Shown piece after piece: positions 16,807 to 25,335 of a stretch of DNA of 64,000 bases. The notes beneath the pieces were generated by a model that was not told where the DNA came from, did no database searches, and saw only the letters and a list, made by a program, of their open reading frames with translations. A program made the position numbers and the translations under genes. This DNA is from Arthrobacter caoxuetaonis (GTDB lineage: Bacteria; Actinomycetota; Actinomycetes; Actinomycetales; Micrococcaceae). Positions within the stretch are counted from its first letter, which is position 1; the number at the start of each line of letters is the position of its first letter. The DNA is taken from contig NZ_CP099467.1 of assembly GCF_023921125.1 (NCBI RefSeq), forward strand, positions 62,001 through 126,000. Direction: 5' to 3'.

Positions 16807-16843
16807 GTTCCGCACCCCCCAACGATTCACCAGGAGAACTACC

Positions 16844-19800
16844 TTGATACGCCCGCCCATCCCCCGACTCAAACAGAGCTCGGGTGCTTTTGACCTTCCC
16901 TCCATCATGACCGGCGTCATCGTCGTCGGCATTCTCGCCGCGGGCGTCCTCGCAGCCATCTTCGGCGTCATCCCCTACGCCCAGAACAACGGCGCCAAGC
17001 AGGACCTGTCCTCCATCCGCACCGCGGAAGGCGTGGCCAAGGCCAAGGACAACCGGTTCATGGACCACCAGCGGCTCCTGGACATCGGCTACCTGCAGCT
17101 CTCCAGCACGAAGCAGACCAAGGTCAAGTCCGATGAGAAGGGCACCTGCTACGTTGCCCTGGCCAAATCCGGCACCGGCAAGGTCTTCTACTCCACCGAC
17201 ACCCGCACTGACCCGGAGATCTTCGAAGCCGACACCGAGACCGGCTGCCTCACGCCTGAGGAACTGGCCGAACTGGTTGAGGAAGTCGGAGGCCTTGAAA
17301 CCGCGAAGGGCGCACCGGCTGACCTGAAGCTGAAGGCTGTCTCCCCGCTGCAGGCCAAAGCGACCTGGTCATCTGTGAAGGGTGCCAGGGGCTACCTGGT
17401 CGAATACCGTGTCGGTGACGGCGAGTGGATCATCAAGCACGAACGCACCACCGGGCTCTCAGCGACGATAAACGCGCTCCCCGAAGAGAAGATCACCGTC
17501 CGTGTCTCCTCCATCAAGGGCGAACAGGCCTCGGAACCGTCCACCGCATCACTGACCCTGCCCGACTCTGCCCTGAAGAACCCCAGCTTCGAAGAAGACT
17601 GGACAGCGTGGACGCCCTACTACTCCTCGCCGTACATCAGCTCCGGCAAGTCCCACACAGGCACCAAATCACTGGTGATCGACAAGCCTGCCGGCGCCTC
17701 ACAGATCGTTACCGTCCCGGCCGGCACGCCGGTGCTCTCCTACTGGAGCACACGGCCTGTCTCCATCGAGATGGGCGGAAAGACTATTCCTTCCGCGCCA
17801 ACAACCAAGGAAGGTGACTGGGTCCAGTACCGTGCAGACATTTCTGCCGTCACCGGAACAGCCACAACCCTCAGGATGATCGCCACCGAATATTACGCAA
17901 CCTACGTGGATGACGTTGCCCTTGGCGGGGCGGTAGAAGCAGATGCCCCCGCGTCACTCGCGGTTACGTCCAAGCTCGGCAAAGCAACCGCGACCTGGGC
18001 TCAGCCGGCGTTCACCGGAGGCACCCCGATCACCGAGTACACCGTCACCGCGTGGCTGGACGGCGAAGCAAAGGGCAGCGCGACCGTTGACGGCGCCCAG
18101 CGTTCAGCCACCGTTGACGGGCTGACCATCGGCAAGAGCCACACCTTCACGATCACAGCGACCAACACTGCCGGTGAATCGGTCGCCTCTGACCACTACG
18201 GGCCCGTGGAAATCAACGCAGGCCACATTTCCAACCCGGGCTTCGAACAGGACACCCAGACCTGGAAGCTCCGCGGCTCCGCCACGGCCTCGACGCTCAA
18301 CAGTCATTCCGGAACCAAGAGCATGTCCATGCAGTACAACGGGCAGTCCGGCACCGAGATCCAGCAGGCCATTGCAATTCCCGAAAACGCCACAGTGCTG
18401 ACTTACTGGTCGACCGCCGGCAGCATGGAGGTCAAGCTCAACAACGGCCTCCGGACACCGGTGGTCATGGCGCAGGGTGAGAACGGATGGGTTCAGTACA
18501 AACTGGCCGTCGCTGACCTCGTAGGAAAGACGGCCACGCTCGGCATTGAAGCGAAAAGCGGAAGCGTCCGGTTCTTCCTGGACGACTTCGCCCTGGTGGG
18601 TGCGACCGTCCCTGACGCCCCAACGGCAGTAGCAGCAAGCTCACGGCTTGAGACGGCCACTGTCACATGGACATCTCCGATATTTGGCGGCGGAACCCCA
18701 GTGACGTCCTACACTGCAACTGCCTGGGCTGCTGGTAAGGCTGTCAGCAGTGTGGATGTCGCTCCGGGAATGCGCTCTGCAACCTTCAACGACCTGAAAC
18801 TTGGATCCGAGTACACGTTCACAGTGACGGCAAGCAACGACCGTGGTGAGTCCTCCAAGTCGGCTTCGACACCGGCTCTCCAGGTCGCCTCCGGCCCGAT
18901 CGCCAACCCCGGCTTCGAGCAGGGGCTGGAAGCCTGGACCACGCTGTACAATGCATCATCCAGCACTGGTGCGGCTCACTCCGGCGTTCAGTCCTTCTAT
19001 TCCGGCCCGAGCAGCGGATGGGGACCTGGCCGTGTCACGCAGGCTGTCGTCATCCCGACCGACAAGCCGCTGCTCACCTACTGGGCCACTGGACCAGCCC
19101 AGGCATACCTGGCGGGCAACACCCGCACATCCTTCGTACTGCAGACAGACGGAATCTGGACGCAGTATGGCGTGGACCTTAACGCCAACAAGGGCGAGGC
19201 ACGAACCATAGGCCTGGCAAGCCTGAACGGTGGTGTCTACTTCGATGACATCGAGTTCAAGGCACCTGTTGCCCCTTGGGCGCCAACGGGAGTCTCCGCT
19301 TCCTCCAAGGACAGTAAAGCTACCGTTACGTGGTCGGCCCCGGCGGTTACGGGCGGTGCACCGGTAACCTCCTACAAGGTAACCGCCTGGTCCGGAGGCG
19401 CAGCACGGGACTCTGTCACCACAACGGCTCTGAGCGCAACGCTGACCGGCCTGACTACAGGATCCAGCTACACGTTCACCGTCGAGGCAGTGAACGCTGC
19501 CGGCACCTCCGTCAAGTCCGACGCTTACGGTCCGGTTGAAATATGGGCGGGCGCCTTCGCCAACGCAAGCTTCGAGTACGGCATGGCCGGCTGGGAGAAG
19601 AGCGGTGACAACGTCAGCTTCCCGAAGGTTGCCCGGACTGGGACTTACTCCCTTCTCGGCAGCGGCATGTACGGCGGCATCAGGCAGACCGTTGATGTAC
19701 CCGTGACAGCTACCTCCCTCACCTTCTGGGCTAAGGGCACGCCGTCAGTGAAGCCGAATGACTACACCAACAAGGTAATGGCCGCCACCGCCCTGGAGAC

Positions 19801-19912
19801 CGTCGATGGCTGGACCAAATACAGCATCAACATCGCAGCCTCCAAGGGCAAGACGGCCCGATACTGGTTCGGCGGCAACGGCGCCTACTACGACGACATC
19901 AACATCGAGTAG
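16844..19912 (+). CDS. Giant modular prepilin/adhesin (1022 aa)
   Basis: TTG start with AGGAG 8 nt upstream. A short basic leader ends at Gly14; the mature protein would begin AFDLPSIMTG and continue as a hydrophobic helix (about 20-43), the type IV pilin N-domain. A pilin-like head (to about 150) follows. The rest alternates fibronectin-III-like units (about 155-243, 365-455, 588-680, 810-900) with galactose-binding/CBM-like units that open NPSFE or NPGFE and have Trp-rich strands, ending FDD/VDD/LDD. It probably forms or caps a pilus and binds carbohydrate. The usual Glu at mature position 5 is missing. Confidence 0.85.
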   Translation: MIRPPIPRLKQSSGAFDLPSIMTGVIVVGILAAGVLAAIFGVIPYAQNNGAKQDLSSIRTAEGVAKAKDNRFMDHQRLLDIGYLQLSSTKQTKVKSDEKGTCYVALAKSGTGKVFYSTDTRTDPEIFEADTETGCLTPEELAELVEEVGGLETAKGAPADLKLKAVSPLQAKATWSSVKGARGYLVEYRVGDGEWIIKHERTTGLSATINALPEEKITVRVSSIKGEQASEPSTASLTLPDSALKNPSFEEDWTAWTPYYSSPYISSGKSHTGTKSLVIDKPAGASQIVTVPAGTPVLSYWSTRPVSIEMGGKTIPSAPTTKEGDWVQYRADISAVTGTATTLRMIATEYYATYVDDVALGGAVEADAPASLAVTSKLGKATATWAQPAFTGGTPITEYTVTAWLDGEAKGSATVDGAQRSATVDGLTIGKSHTFTITATNTAGESVASDHYGPVEINAGHISNPGFEQDTQTWKLRGSATASTLNSHSGTKSMSMQYNGQSGTEIQQAIAIPENATVLTYWSTAGSMEVKLNNGLRTPVVMAQGENGWVQYKLAVADLVGKTATLGIEAKSGSVRFFLDDFALVGATVPDAPTAVAASSRLETATVTWTSPIFGGGTPVTSYTATAWAAGKAVSSVDVAPGMRSATFNDLKLGSEYTFTVTASNDRGESSKSASTPALQVASGPIANPGFEQGLEAWTTLYNASSSTGAAHSGVQSFYSGPSSGWGPGRVTQAVVIPTDKPLLTYWATGPAQAYLAGNTRTSFVLQTDGIWTQYGVDLNANKGEARTIGLASLNGGVYFDDIEFKAPVAPWAPTGVSASSKDSKATVTWSAPAVTGGAPVTSYKVTAWSGGAARDSVTTTALSATLTGLTTGSSYTFTVEAVNAAGTSVKSDAYGPVEIWAGAFANASFEYGMAGWEKSGDNVSFPKVARTGTYSLLGSGMYGGIRQTVDVPVTATSLTFWAKGTPSVKPNDYTNKVMAATALETVDGWTKYSINIAASKGKTARYWFGGNGAYYDDINIE
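16943..17289 (+). repeat. 347-bp block identical to 20213-20559
   Basis: By direct reading, every base matches the second large pilin gene. The blocks are separated by 3270 bp and code for the end of the pilin helix and its head domain. Flanks on both sides diverge. Confidence 0.9.
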
Positions 19913-19922
19913 CTAAGACGGC

Positions 19923-19960
19923 GTGGCGGTGATGAACTCCATCACCGCCACACCCTCTCT
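19923..19960 (+). terminator. Terminator after the first large pilin gene
   Basis: GTGGCGGTGATG (19923-19934) pairs with 19940-19951; a T/C-rich stretch follows. Confidence 0.65.
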
Positions 19961-19988
19961 TGCGTTACCTGCGTCACATAATGGCTCG

Positions 19989-20018
19989 TTTTTGCGCGCC
20001 CGGACACTTCTGTTAGTG
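19989..20018 (+). promoter_or_regulatory. Likely promoter of the second large pilin gene (TTTTTGCGCGC...CTTCTGTTAGTG)
   Basis: TTTTTGCGCGC is followed after a conserved stretch by CTTCTGTTAGTG. The same layout precedes the short pilin gene at 22638, with TTGCGC and TATGTG/TTAGTG about 15 nt apart as possible -35 and -10. Confidence 0.5.
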
Positions 20019-20113
20019 GAAACCCGTGCCCCGATGGGCTGCGGCTCCGGCCCGTCTATGCCTGGCTGGCCCAATTCACAGTGCCCGCACCGGGCAACTA
20101 CACAGGAGCTGAC

Positions 20114-21559
20114 TTGCATCCACCAGCCATACCCGACCTCAGGAGGAGCTCCGGGGCCTTCGACCTTCCGTCCATCATCACCGGGGTCGTCGTCGTCGGC
20201 ATCCTGGCCGCCGGCGTCCTCGCAGCCATCTTCGGCGTCATCCCCTACGCCCAGAACAACGGCGCCAAGCAGGACCTGTCCTCCATCCGCACCGCGGAAG
20301 GCGTGGCCAAGGCCAAGGACAACCGGTTCATGGACCACCAGCGGCTCCTGGACATCGGCTACCTGCAGCTCTCCAGCACGAAGCAGACCAAGGTCAAGTC
20401 CGATGAGAAGGGCACCTGCTACGTTGCCCTGGCCAAATCCGGCACCGGCAAGGTCTTCTACTCCACCGACACCCGCACTGACCCGGAGATCTTCGAAGCC
20501 GACACCGAGACCGGCTGCCTCACGCCTGAGGAACTGGCCGAACTGGTTGAGGAAGTCGGCGGCATCGGCGATGCTGCACCCGCTGGTGCCCTGAAGGACC
20601 TGAAGTTCACCGCGTTCTCTGCAATCGAAGCCAAGGCCACCTGGGACGCCGTTAAGGGTGCCAGCGGCTACAAGGTCGAATACCGTGTCGGAGACTCTGC
20701 AGACTGGACCGTCAAGGCAGAGAAGACCACGACGACCAGCATCAGTATCAACGCCCTCCCAGAGCAGACCGTCAGCGTCCAGGTCTACGCGCTGACCGGC
20801 GAGAAGACGTCCGAGCCTTCGACAGCAACTGTGAAACTACCAGACTCCGTACTGAAGAACCCGAGCTTTGAGCAGGGCACAGCGCATTGGGATTTGACGT
20901 TTGTGAACTGGTCAGGGGTGACGAACACCCAGTCCCACGGGGGATCGAACTCTGCTTACACTCGGCAGTCAGGATCCAAATTCACCCAGACCGTGACGGT
21001 CCCGGCGGAAACACCGATCCTTACCTACTGGGCTGGGAGCGGAACTGTCGTCCAGGCGGGAAACACGGCAATGACCTCTGTGAAGACCGGTCGGGCCGAG
21101 GGCATCTGGACCCAGTACAAAGCGGACTTCAGCGCATACGCCGGCAAGACGATCCAGCTCGTCATCAATAACCCCGCCGTCGTGTCCACATACTTCGACG
21201 ACCTCGCATTCGAGCCTGTCATGGTTCCGGACGCCCCCACCGCGGCAGTTGCATACTCAAAGCTGGGTTCAGGAACGGTGACCTGGGCTCAGCCGGTGTT
21301 CACCGGCGGAAGCCCTATTACCGGCTACACCGTCACCGCCTGGCAGAACGGCAAAGCAAGCGACCAGACCGAAGTTGGTGCGGGCACGCTCACCGCCACC
21401 CTGACTGGAGTGAAAACAGGTTCGTCCTACACATTCACTGTCGCGGCTAACAATAAGACCGGAAGATCCGCGGAATCCGCCCCTACGGCCTTGATCCAGG
21501 TCATCAGCGAGCCATCTCAAACCCCGGATTCGAGTACGGGGCTGCAGGATGGGATTTGA
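20114..21559 (+). CDS. Second large modular prepilin, 5' portion ending at a frameshift
   Basis: TTG at 20114 with AGGAG upstream. The leader ends at Gly14 (RRSSG), then AFDLPSIITG and a pilin helix as in the 16844 gene. A head domain, one fibronectin-like unit and one CBM-like unit with its following fibronectin-like unit come next. Around 21509 the sequence lacks one G present in the next repeat copy (AGCGAGCC against AGCGGAGCC), so translation ends 17 codons later. Restoring it would join this frame to 21556-22551 as an 812-residue protein. Either real phase variation or a sequencing error. Confidence 0.8.
   Translation: MHPPAIPDLRRSSGAFDLPSIITGVVVVGILAAGVLAAIFGVIPYAQNNGAKQDLSSIRTAEGVAKAKDNRFMDHQRLLDIGYLQLSSTKQTKVKSDEKGTCYVALAKSGTGKVFYSTDTRTDPEIFEADTETGCLTPEELAELVEEVGGIGDAAPAGALKDLKFTAFSAIEAKATWDAVKGASGYKVEYRVGDSADWTVKAEKTTTTSISINALPEQTVSVQVYALTGEKTSEPSTATVKLPDSVLKNPSFEQGTAHWDLTFVNWSGVTNTQSHGGSNSAYTRQSGSKFTQTVTVPAETPILTYWAGSGTVVQAGNTAMTSVKTGRAEGIWTQYKADFSAYAGKTIQLVINNPAVVSTYFDDLAFEPVMVPDAPTAAVAYSKLGSGTVTWAQPVFTGGSPITGYTVTAWQNGKASDQTEVGAGTLTATLTGVKTGSSYTFTVAANNKTGRSAESAPTALIQVISEPSQTPDSSTGLQDGI
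20213..20559 (+). repeat. 347-bp block identical to 16943-17289
   Basis: Second copy of the pilin head block. Confidence 0.9.
20888..21549 (+). repeat. Tandem repeat copy 1 (662 bp)
   Basis: Codes for one CBM-like plus one fibronectin-like unit. Identical to copy 2 apart from one missing G near 21509. Confidence 0.93.
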
Positions 21560-22212
21560 CGTTTGTGAACTGGTCAGGGGTGACGAACACCCAGTCCCAC
21601 GGGGGATCGAACTCTGCTTACACTCGGCAGTCAGGATCCAAATTCACCCAGACCGTGACGGTCCCGGCGGAAACACCGATCCTTACCTACTGGGCTGGGA
21701 GCGGAACTGTCGTCCAGGCGGGAAACACGGCAATGACCTCTGTGAAGACCGGTCGGGCCGAGGGCATCTGGACCCAGTACAAAGCGGACTTCAGCGCATA
21801 CGCCGGCAAGACGATCCAGCTCGTCATCAATAACCCCGCCGTCGTGTCCACATACTTCGACGACCTCGCATTCGAGCCTGTCATGGTTCCGGACGCCCCC
21901 ACCGCGGCAGTTGCATACTCAAAGCTGGGTTCAGGAACGGTGACCTGGGCTCAGCCGGTGTTCACCGGCGGAAGCCCTATTACCGGCTACACCGTCACCG
22001 CCTGGCAGAACGGCAAAGCAAGCGACCAGACCGAAGTTGGTGCGGGCACGCTCACCGCCACCCTGACTGGAGTGAAAACAGGTTCGTCCTACACATTCAC
22101 TGTCGCGGCTAACAATAAGACCGGAAGATCCGCGGAATCCGCCCCTACGGCCTTGATCCAGGTCATCAGCGGAGCCATCTCAAACCCCGGATTCGAGTAC
22201 GGGGCTGCAGGA
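21550..22212 (+). repeat. Tandem repeat copy 2 (663 bp, 221 codons)
   Basis: The full-length in-frame unit. Confidence 0.93.
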
Positions 22213-22551
22213 TGGGATTTGACGTTTGTGAACTGGTCAGGGGTGACGAACACCCAGTCCCACGGGGGATCGAACTCTGCTTACACTCGGCAGTCAGGAT
22301 CCAAATTCACCCAGACCGTGACGGTCCCGGCGGAAACACCGATCCTTACCTACTGGGCTGGGAGCGGAACTGTCGTCCAGGCGGGAAACACGGCAATGAC
22401 CTCTGTGAAGACCGGTCGGGCCGAGGGCATCTGGACCCAGTACAAAGCGGACTTCAGCGCATACGCCGGCAAGACGATCCAGCTCGTCATCAATAACCCC
22501 GCCGTCGTGTCCACATACTTCGACGACCTCGCATTCGTGGCGAAGGAATAG
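21556..22551 (+). CDS. Second large modular prepilin, 3' portion (out of frame with its 5' part)
   Basis: An open frame of 331 codons holding a CBM-like unit, a fibronectin-like unit and a final CBM-like unit, ending FDDLAFVAKE. It has no leader or pilin helix and no good ribosome site at its first possible start (TTG 21556), so it is the detached C-terminal part of the 20114 gene. It would be made only after the missing G is restored or by ribosomal frameshifting. Confidence 0.75.
   Translation: MTFVNWSGVTNTQSHGGSNSAYTRQSGSKFTQTVTVPAETPILTYWAGSGTVVQAGNTAMTSVKTGRAEGIWTQYKADFSAYAGKTIQLVINNPAVVSTYFDDLAFEPVMVPDAPTAAVAYSKLGSGTVTWAQPVFTGGSPITGYTVTAWQNGKASDQTEVGAGTLTATLTGVKTGSSYTFTVAANNKTGRSAESAPTALIQVISGAISNPGFEYGAAGWDLTFVNWSGVTNTQSHGGSNSAYTRQSGSKFTQTVTVPAETPILTYWAGSGTVVQAGNTAMTSVKTGRAEGIWTQYKADFSAYAGKTIQLVINNPAVVSTYFDDLAFVAKE
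22213..22537 (+). repeat. Tandem repeat copy 3 (partial, 325 bp)
   Basis: Only the CBM-like half is present. Identical to copies 1 and 2 up to GCATTCG. Confidence 0.92.
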
Positions 22552-22565
22552 CCAGCGGTAACCTA

Positions 22566-22604
22566 AAAAACGGCGGTATCCCCTGCGGATGCCGCCGTTT
22601 TTGT
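22566..22604. terminator. Strong terminator after the second large pilin gene
   Basis: AAAAACGGCGG..ATCC pairs with GGAT..CCGCCGTTTTT, followed by TTTTTG. Confidence 0.85.
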
Positions 22605-22637
22605 ATTCTGCATCACATTTTCAAACTTTTTTCTCCA

Positions 22638-22667
22638 TTTTTGCGCGCTGGGCCCCTTCTGTATGTG
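22638..22667 (+). promoter_or_regulatory. Likely promoter of the short pilin gene
   Basis: TTTTTGCGCGC at 22638-22648 and CTTCTGTATGTG at 22656-22667, matching the layout at 19989. There is a 73-nt leader. Confidence 0.5.
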
Positions 22668-22740
22668 AGCCCGAAAGAAAGGCCCTCCGAAGAGCATCTG
22701 GGGAGGAGCCGGCTCACCTCCTACACAGAATGGAAATACG

Positions 22741-23283
22741 TTGAGCTCTGCTTTCTCCATGGCCACCGCCTCCAAGGCTTCGGCTAACGCCCGCATGTCC
22801 GACGCTTTCAAGAACGAAGCCGGCGCATTCGACCTCCCGTCCATCCTCGTCGGCGTTGTTGTGGTCGGCATCCTGACCGCAGGCGTTCTGGCCTCGATCT
22901 TCGGTGTCATCCCCTTCGCCCAGGACAAGGGCGCTCAGCAGGACCTCGGAGCCGTTGTGACGGCTCAGGGCGTCTACCTTGCTGCTTCCACCGAGCAGTA
23001 CGGCGAAGAGGTCAACACCTACGCCGGTAACCTCGGCGAACTGGCTGCTCCGGGCGTTGACCTGATCGGCGACAAGATCGCTGCTGACGGCGACATCAAG
23101 ATGGCCGGCGGCGTTGGCAACTTCGTGGCCGTCACCGAATCCGGTTCGGGCAAGTTCTTCCAGGTCTCCGGCCTGGACAACACCCCGAAGGAAATCGAAG
23201 CTGAAAGCCTCGACGCTGCCTTCGAGGCTGCCAAGACGGCTGCCGGCATCACCGAAGAGGTTGCTGACACCGAAGAGCCGTAA
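22741..23283 (+). CDS. Short prepilin, probable major pilin (180 aa)
   Basis: TTG start with GGAAA upstream. A 28-residue leader ends KNEAG; the mature protein opens AFDLPSILVGVVVVGIL, nearly identical to the two giant pilins, followed by an acidic head of about 120 residues. Codons include more T-ending forms (GCT, GGT, GTT) than the neighbours, as seen in highly expressed genes. Length and its own strong promoter and hairpin fit the main structural subunit. No Glu at position 5. Confidence 0.85.
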   Translation: MSSAFSMATASKASANARMSDAFKNEAGAFDLPSILVGVVVVGILTAGVLASIFGVIPFAQDKGAQQDLGAVVTAQGVYLAASTEQYGEEVNTYAGNLGELAAPGVDLIGDKIAADGDIKMAGGVGNFVAVTESGSGKFFQVSGLDNTPKEIEAESLDAAFEAAKTAAGITEEVADTEEP

Positions 23284-23299
23284 GCTCTCCAGCACTCAG

Positions 23300-23329
23300 A
23301 TGGGCCGCCCGGTTTCCGGGCGGCCCATC
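23300..23329 (+). terminator. Hairpin after the short pilin gene
   Basis: ATGGGCCGCCCGG pairs with CCGGGCGGCCCAT. No T-run, so it may attenuate rather than stop read-through into the minor pilin genes. Confidence 0.55.
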
Positions 23330-23369
23330 GCCGCATCATCCCTCCACCTGATCCTCTCGAACGGAGACC

Positions 23370-24089
23370 ATGAAGAAGCTGTCCACAGTTCTTCGATCCG
23401 AGCGGGGGGATCTTCTCGTTAGCGCCCTTGTTGGCCTCCTGGTTGTCGGAATCATCATGGGAGCGACAGCCTCGTTCCTGCTCGTCGCAGCCAAAGCCTC
23501 CGTCGCCAACAACCACGACATTTCCCGGACCATCCTGCTCAACAGCACGCTGGCCGATGAGCTTCCCCGGGCCGCTTCGTACGGCACTGACCCGATCGAG
23601 ATCCACTCCCGAGACGGAGCCGCGGTGAGCCTCTGGCTGGAGAAGGACGAGGCTGGCGACCCGTCCGTCCTGCATGCAGCCACTGCCCGGGCCGGCCGTC
23701 CAGCCAGCAGCTGCTCAGGGCCCGCCTCAAGCGTCCGGGACTGTGTCATGGCCCAGACTCCCGTCCGCACGGTCCAGGCCCTCCCCACGCCCGTCTACAA
23801 GCCGGTTGAGGCCACCAAATCCGGAAGCGGGTACAAGGCCACCGTTCCCTCCGGTGTGGAAGAGCTCGGTTACGTCGTCAAGGTCGCCACCGCATCAGGA
23901 TCATCCAGTATCACGTTCAGCGTCGGCGGCAAGAAAGCTACCGTCGAGATCCCCAGGGACGGCGCCGGCTACTACTACGGCCGGCTCCTGGTGAAACCGG
24001 GTTCTGCAGTCTCCGTGAAGACCAGCGGCCCCGCCAAGCTCGCAGCCAATGACGCTGTCACCTTCTACGAGGTTCCCGATGGCAAGTAA
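23370..24089 (+). CDS. Minor prepilin (239 aa)
   Basis: The leader MKKLSTVLRSERG is cut after Gly13; a hydrophobic helix (DLLVSALVGLLVVGII) follows. The outer part has two Cys near 120-130 and a strand-rich C-terminal half that looks Ig-like. Ser stands where Glu5 is expected. First of three tightly linked minor pilin genes; its end overlaps the next start. Such proteins usually prime pilus assembly. Confidence 0.82.
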   Translation: MKKLSTVLRSERGDLLVSALVGLLVVGIIMGATASFLLVAAKASVANNHDISRTILLNSTLADELPRAASYGTDPIEIHSRDGAAVSLWLEKDEAGDPSVLHAATARAGRPASSCSGPASSVRDCVMAQTPVRTVQALPTPVYKPVEATKSGSGYKATVPSGVEELGYVVKVATASGSSSITFSVGGKKATVEIPRDGAGYYYGRLLVKPGSAVSVKTSGPAKLAANDAVTFYEVPDGK

Positions 24090-24549
24090 GCTCACGCTCC
24101 GCTCCCCCGCCGCGGCCCTGCGGGGTGAAGCCGGGAACATGCCCGCCACGGTCGTCTACGCCGTCTTCACGGCCCTGTTCATGGGAATCATCGTCACATC
24201 CCTGATGTCCGCCATGGGTGCTGCCTCCCAGACCAAGAACACCGCGGCGGCCAGCCAGACCATCTCGGCCGTAGCCGGCGAATACGCGGCACTGGCAGCT
24301 AAGGGCGCACCCCCGACTGACGGTGAACTGTGCATCTCGGACCAGTGCGCATCGGTGACCGCCGGGAAGAGCCCGGCCGGCACCCGTACCGTCACGGTCA
24401 AGGCCACCGTCGGCGGCGCAACGGCAACCCGTACGCTCACCGTCCCCGAGCCGGCCGGCGCCATGGTCACCGGGTTCACGGCCGACGGCAAGCCAGTATG
24501 GGGCCCGCTCCCCGGCCCATCCGGATCCAGCCAGGAGGAGAACAAATGA
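24079..24549 (+). CDS. Minor prepilin (156 aa)
   Basis: ATG at 24079 inside the end of the previous gene, with GAGG upstream. The leader ends LRGEAG (Gly19); the mature part begins NMPATVVYAVFTALFMGIIV, a membrane helix, followed by a small domain with a Cys pair (CISDQC). Overlaps the next gene by 4 nt (ATGA). Confidence 0.8.
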   Translation: MASKLTLRSPAAALRGEAGNMPATVVYAVFTALFMGIIVTSLMSAMGAASQTKNTAAASQTISAVAGEYAALAAKGAPPTDGELCISDQCASVTAGKSPAGTRTVTVKATVGGATATRTLTVPEPAGAMVTGFTADGKPVWGPLPGPSGSSQEENK

Positions 24550-25274
24550 GCCTGGGGACTTCTCCGGCAGCGGCACTGCGCAGTGAACGCGGCAACTTCA
24601 TGGTCCAGGCGATGCTTGGATCCATCATTTCCCTCGTCGCCATCGGTACCATCGCGGCGGGAATCACCGGCATCACCCAATTTCAGGTCAAGCAGCAGCT
24701 GCGCGCCGAAGCCACCACCCAGGCGGTCCTGACGGACACCACGTTCCGCAATGACGTGCTGTGGGCTGCAGCGGTCAGGCCTATTGATGACCGGCATGTG
24801 GAATTCACGGTCCCGGGCCCCACACGGGGCTGCGAGACGGCGGCCTGGTCCATCGAGGACGACGGCGAGCACACCCGGATCCTCGTCAAGAACACCTCCT
24901 ACCCTGGCATCGACACCTCAGCTGTCCCCGCGCGCTGCACCGGTGAGGCCTCAGAACCCGTCTCTGCCGTCCTCGTGGACGATGCAGCACCAGGAAGTAC
25001 GTTCACGTATGCCAACGCCGCAGGGAGGGCCCTGAGCTTCGAGGCAGGGGCCTGGACGGGCTTCGGGGACTCCGTAAAGCCGGAAAGCACCGGGACCGCC
25101 GGCTGGGAATCGAAGGCTCCGGCAGCGGCCGCCCTGGAGACTGAAATCAAATCCTCCACAACGCTCCGGCGGCACTACCGTTTCGCGCAGACAGCGGACA
25201 ACCTCCCCATTTCTGCTGCCTCCCTGAAACCCGACGCTGCAGTGCACCCCGTGCCGGACGGGGACCTGCGCTAA
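24546..25274 (+). CDS. Minor prepilin (242 aa)
   Basis: ATG 24546 preceded by GGAGGAG. The leader ends LRSERG (Gly16), as in the 239-aa minor pilin, then NFMVQAMLGSIISLVAIGTIAAGI. The outer domain is strand-rich with two Cys about 50 residues apart. Last gene of the pilus cluster, followed by a bidirectional terminator. Confidence 0.8.
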   Translation: MSLGTSPAAALRSERGNFMVQAMLGSIISLVAIGTIAAGITGITQFQVKQQLRAEATTQAVLTDTTFRNDVLWAAAVRPIDDRHVEFTVPGPTRGCETAAWSIEDDGEHTRILVKNTSYPGIDTSAVPARCTGEASEPVSAVLVDDAAPGSTFTYANAAGRALSFEAGAWTGFGDSVKPESTGTAGWESKAPAAAALETEIKSSTTLRRHYRFAQTADNLPISAASLKPDAAVHPVPDGDLR

Positions 25275-25286
25275 ACACCCAGACAC

Positions 25287-25328
25287 AAAAGAGCCCCGGA
25301 CCGCTTCAGTGCAGTCCGGGGCTCTTGA
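25287..25328. terminator. Bidirectional terminator ending the pilus cluster
   Basis: AAGAGCCCCGGAC (25289-25301) pairs with 25314-25326. Confidence 0.8.
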
Positions 25329-25335
25329 GCTGTTC

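Noticed and set aside
20888..22537. CRISPR or satellite array
   Set aside because: The repeats are 663 bp, in frame, contiguous and code for pilin modules.
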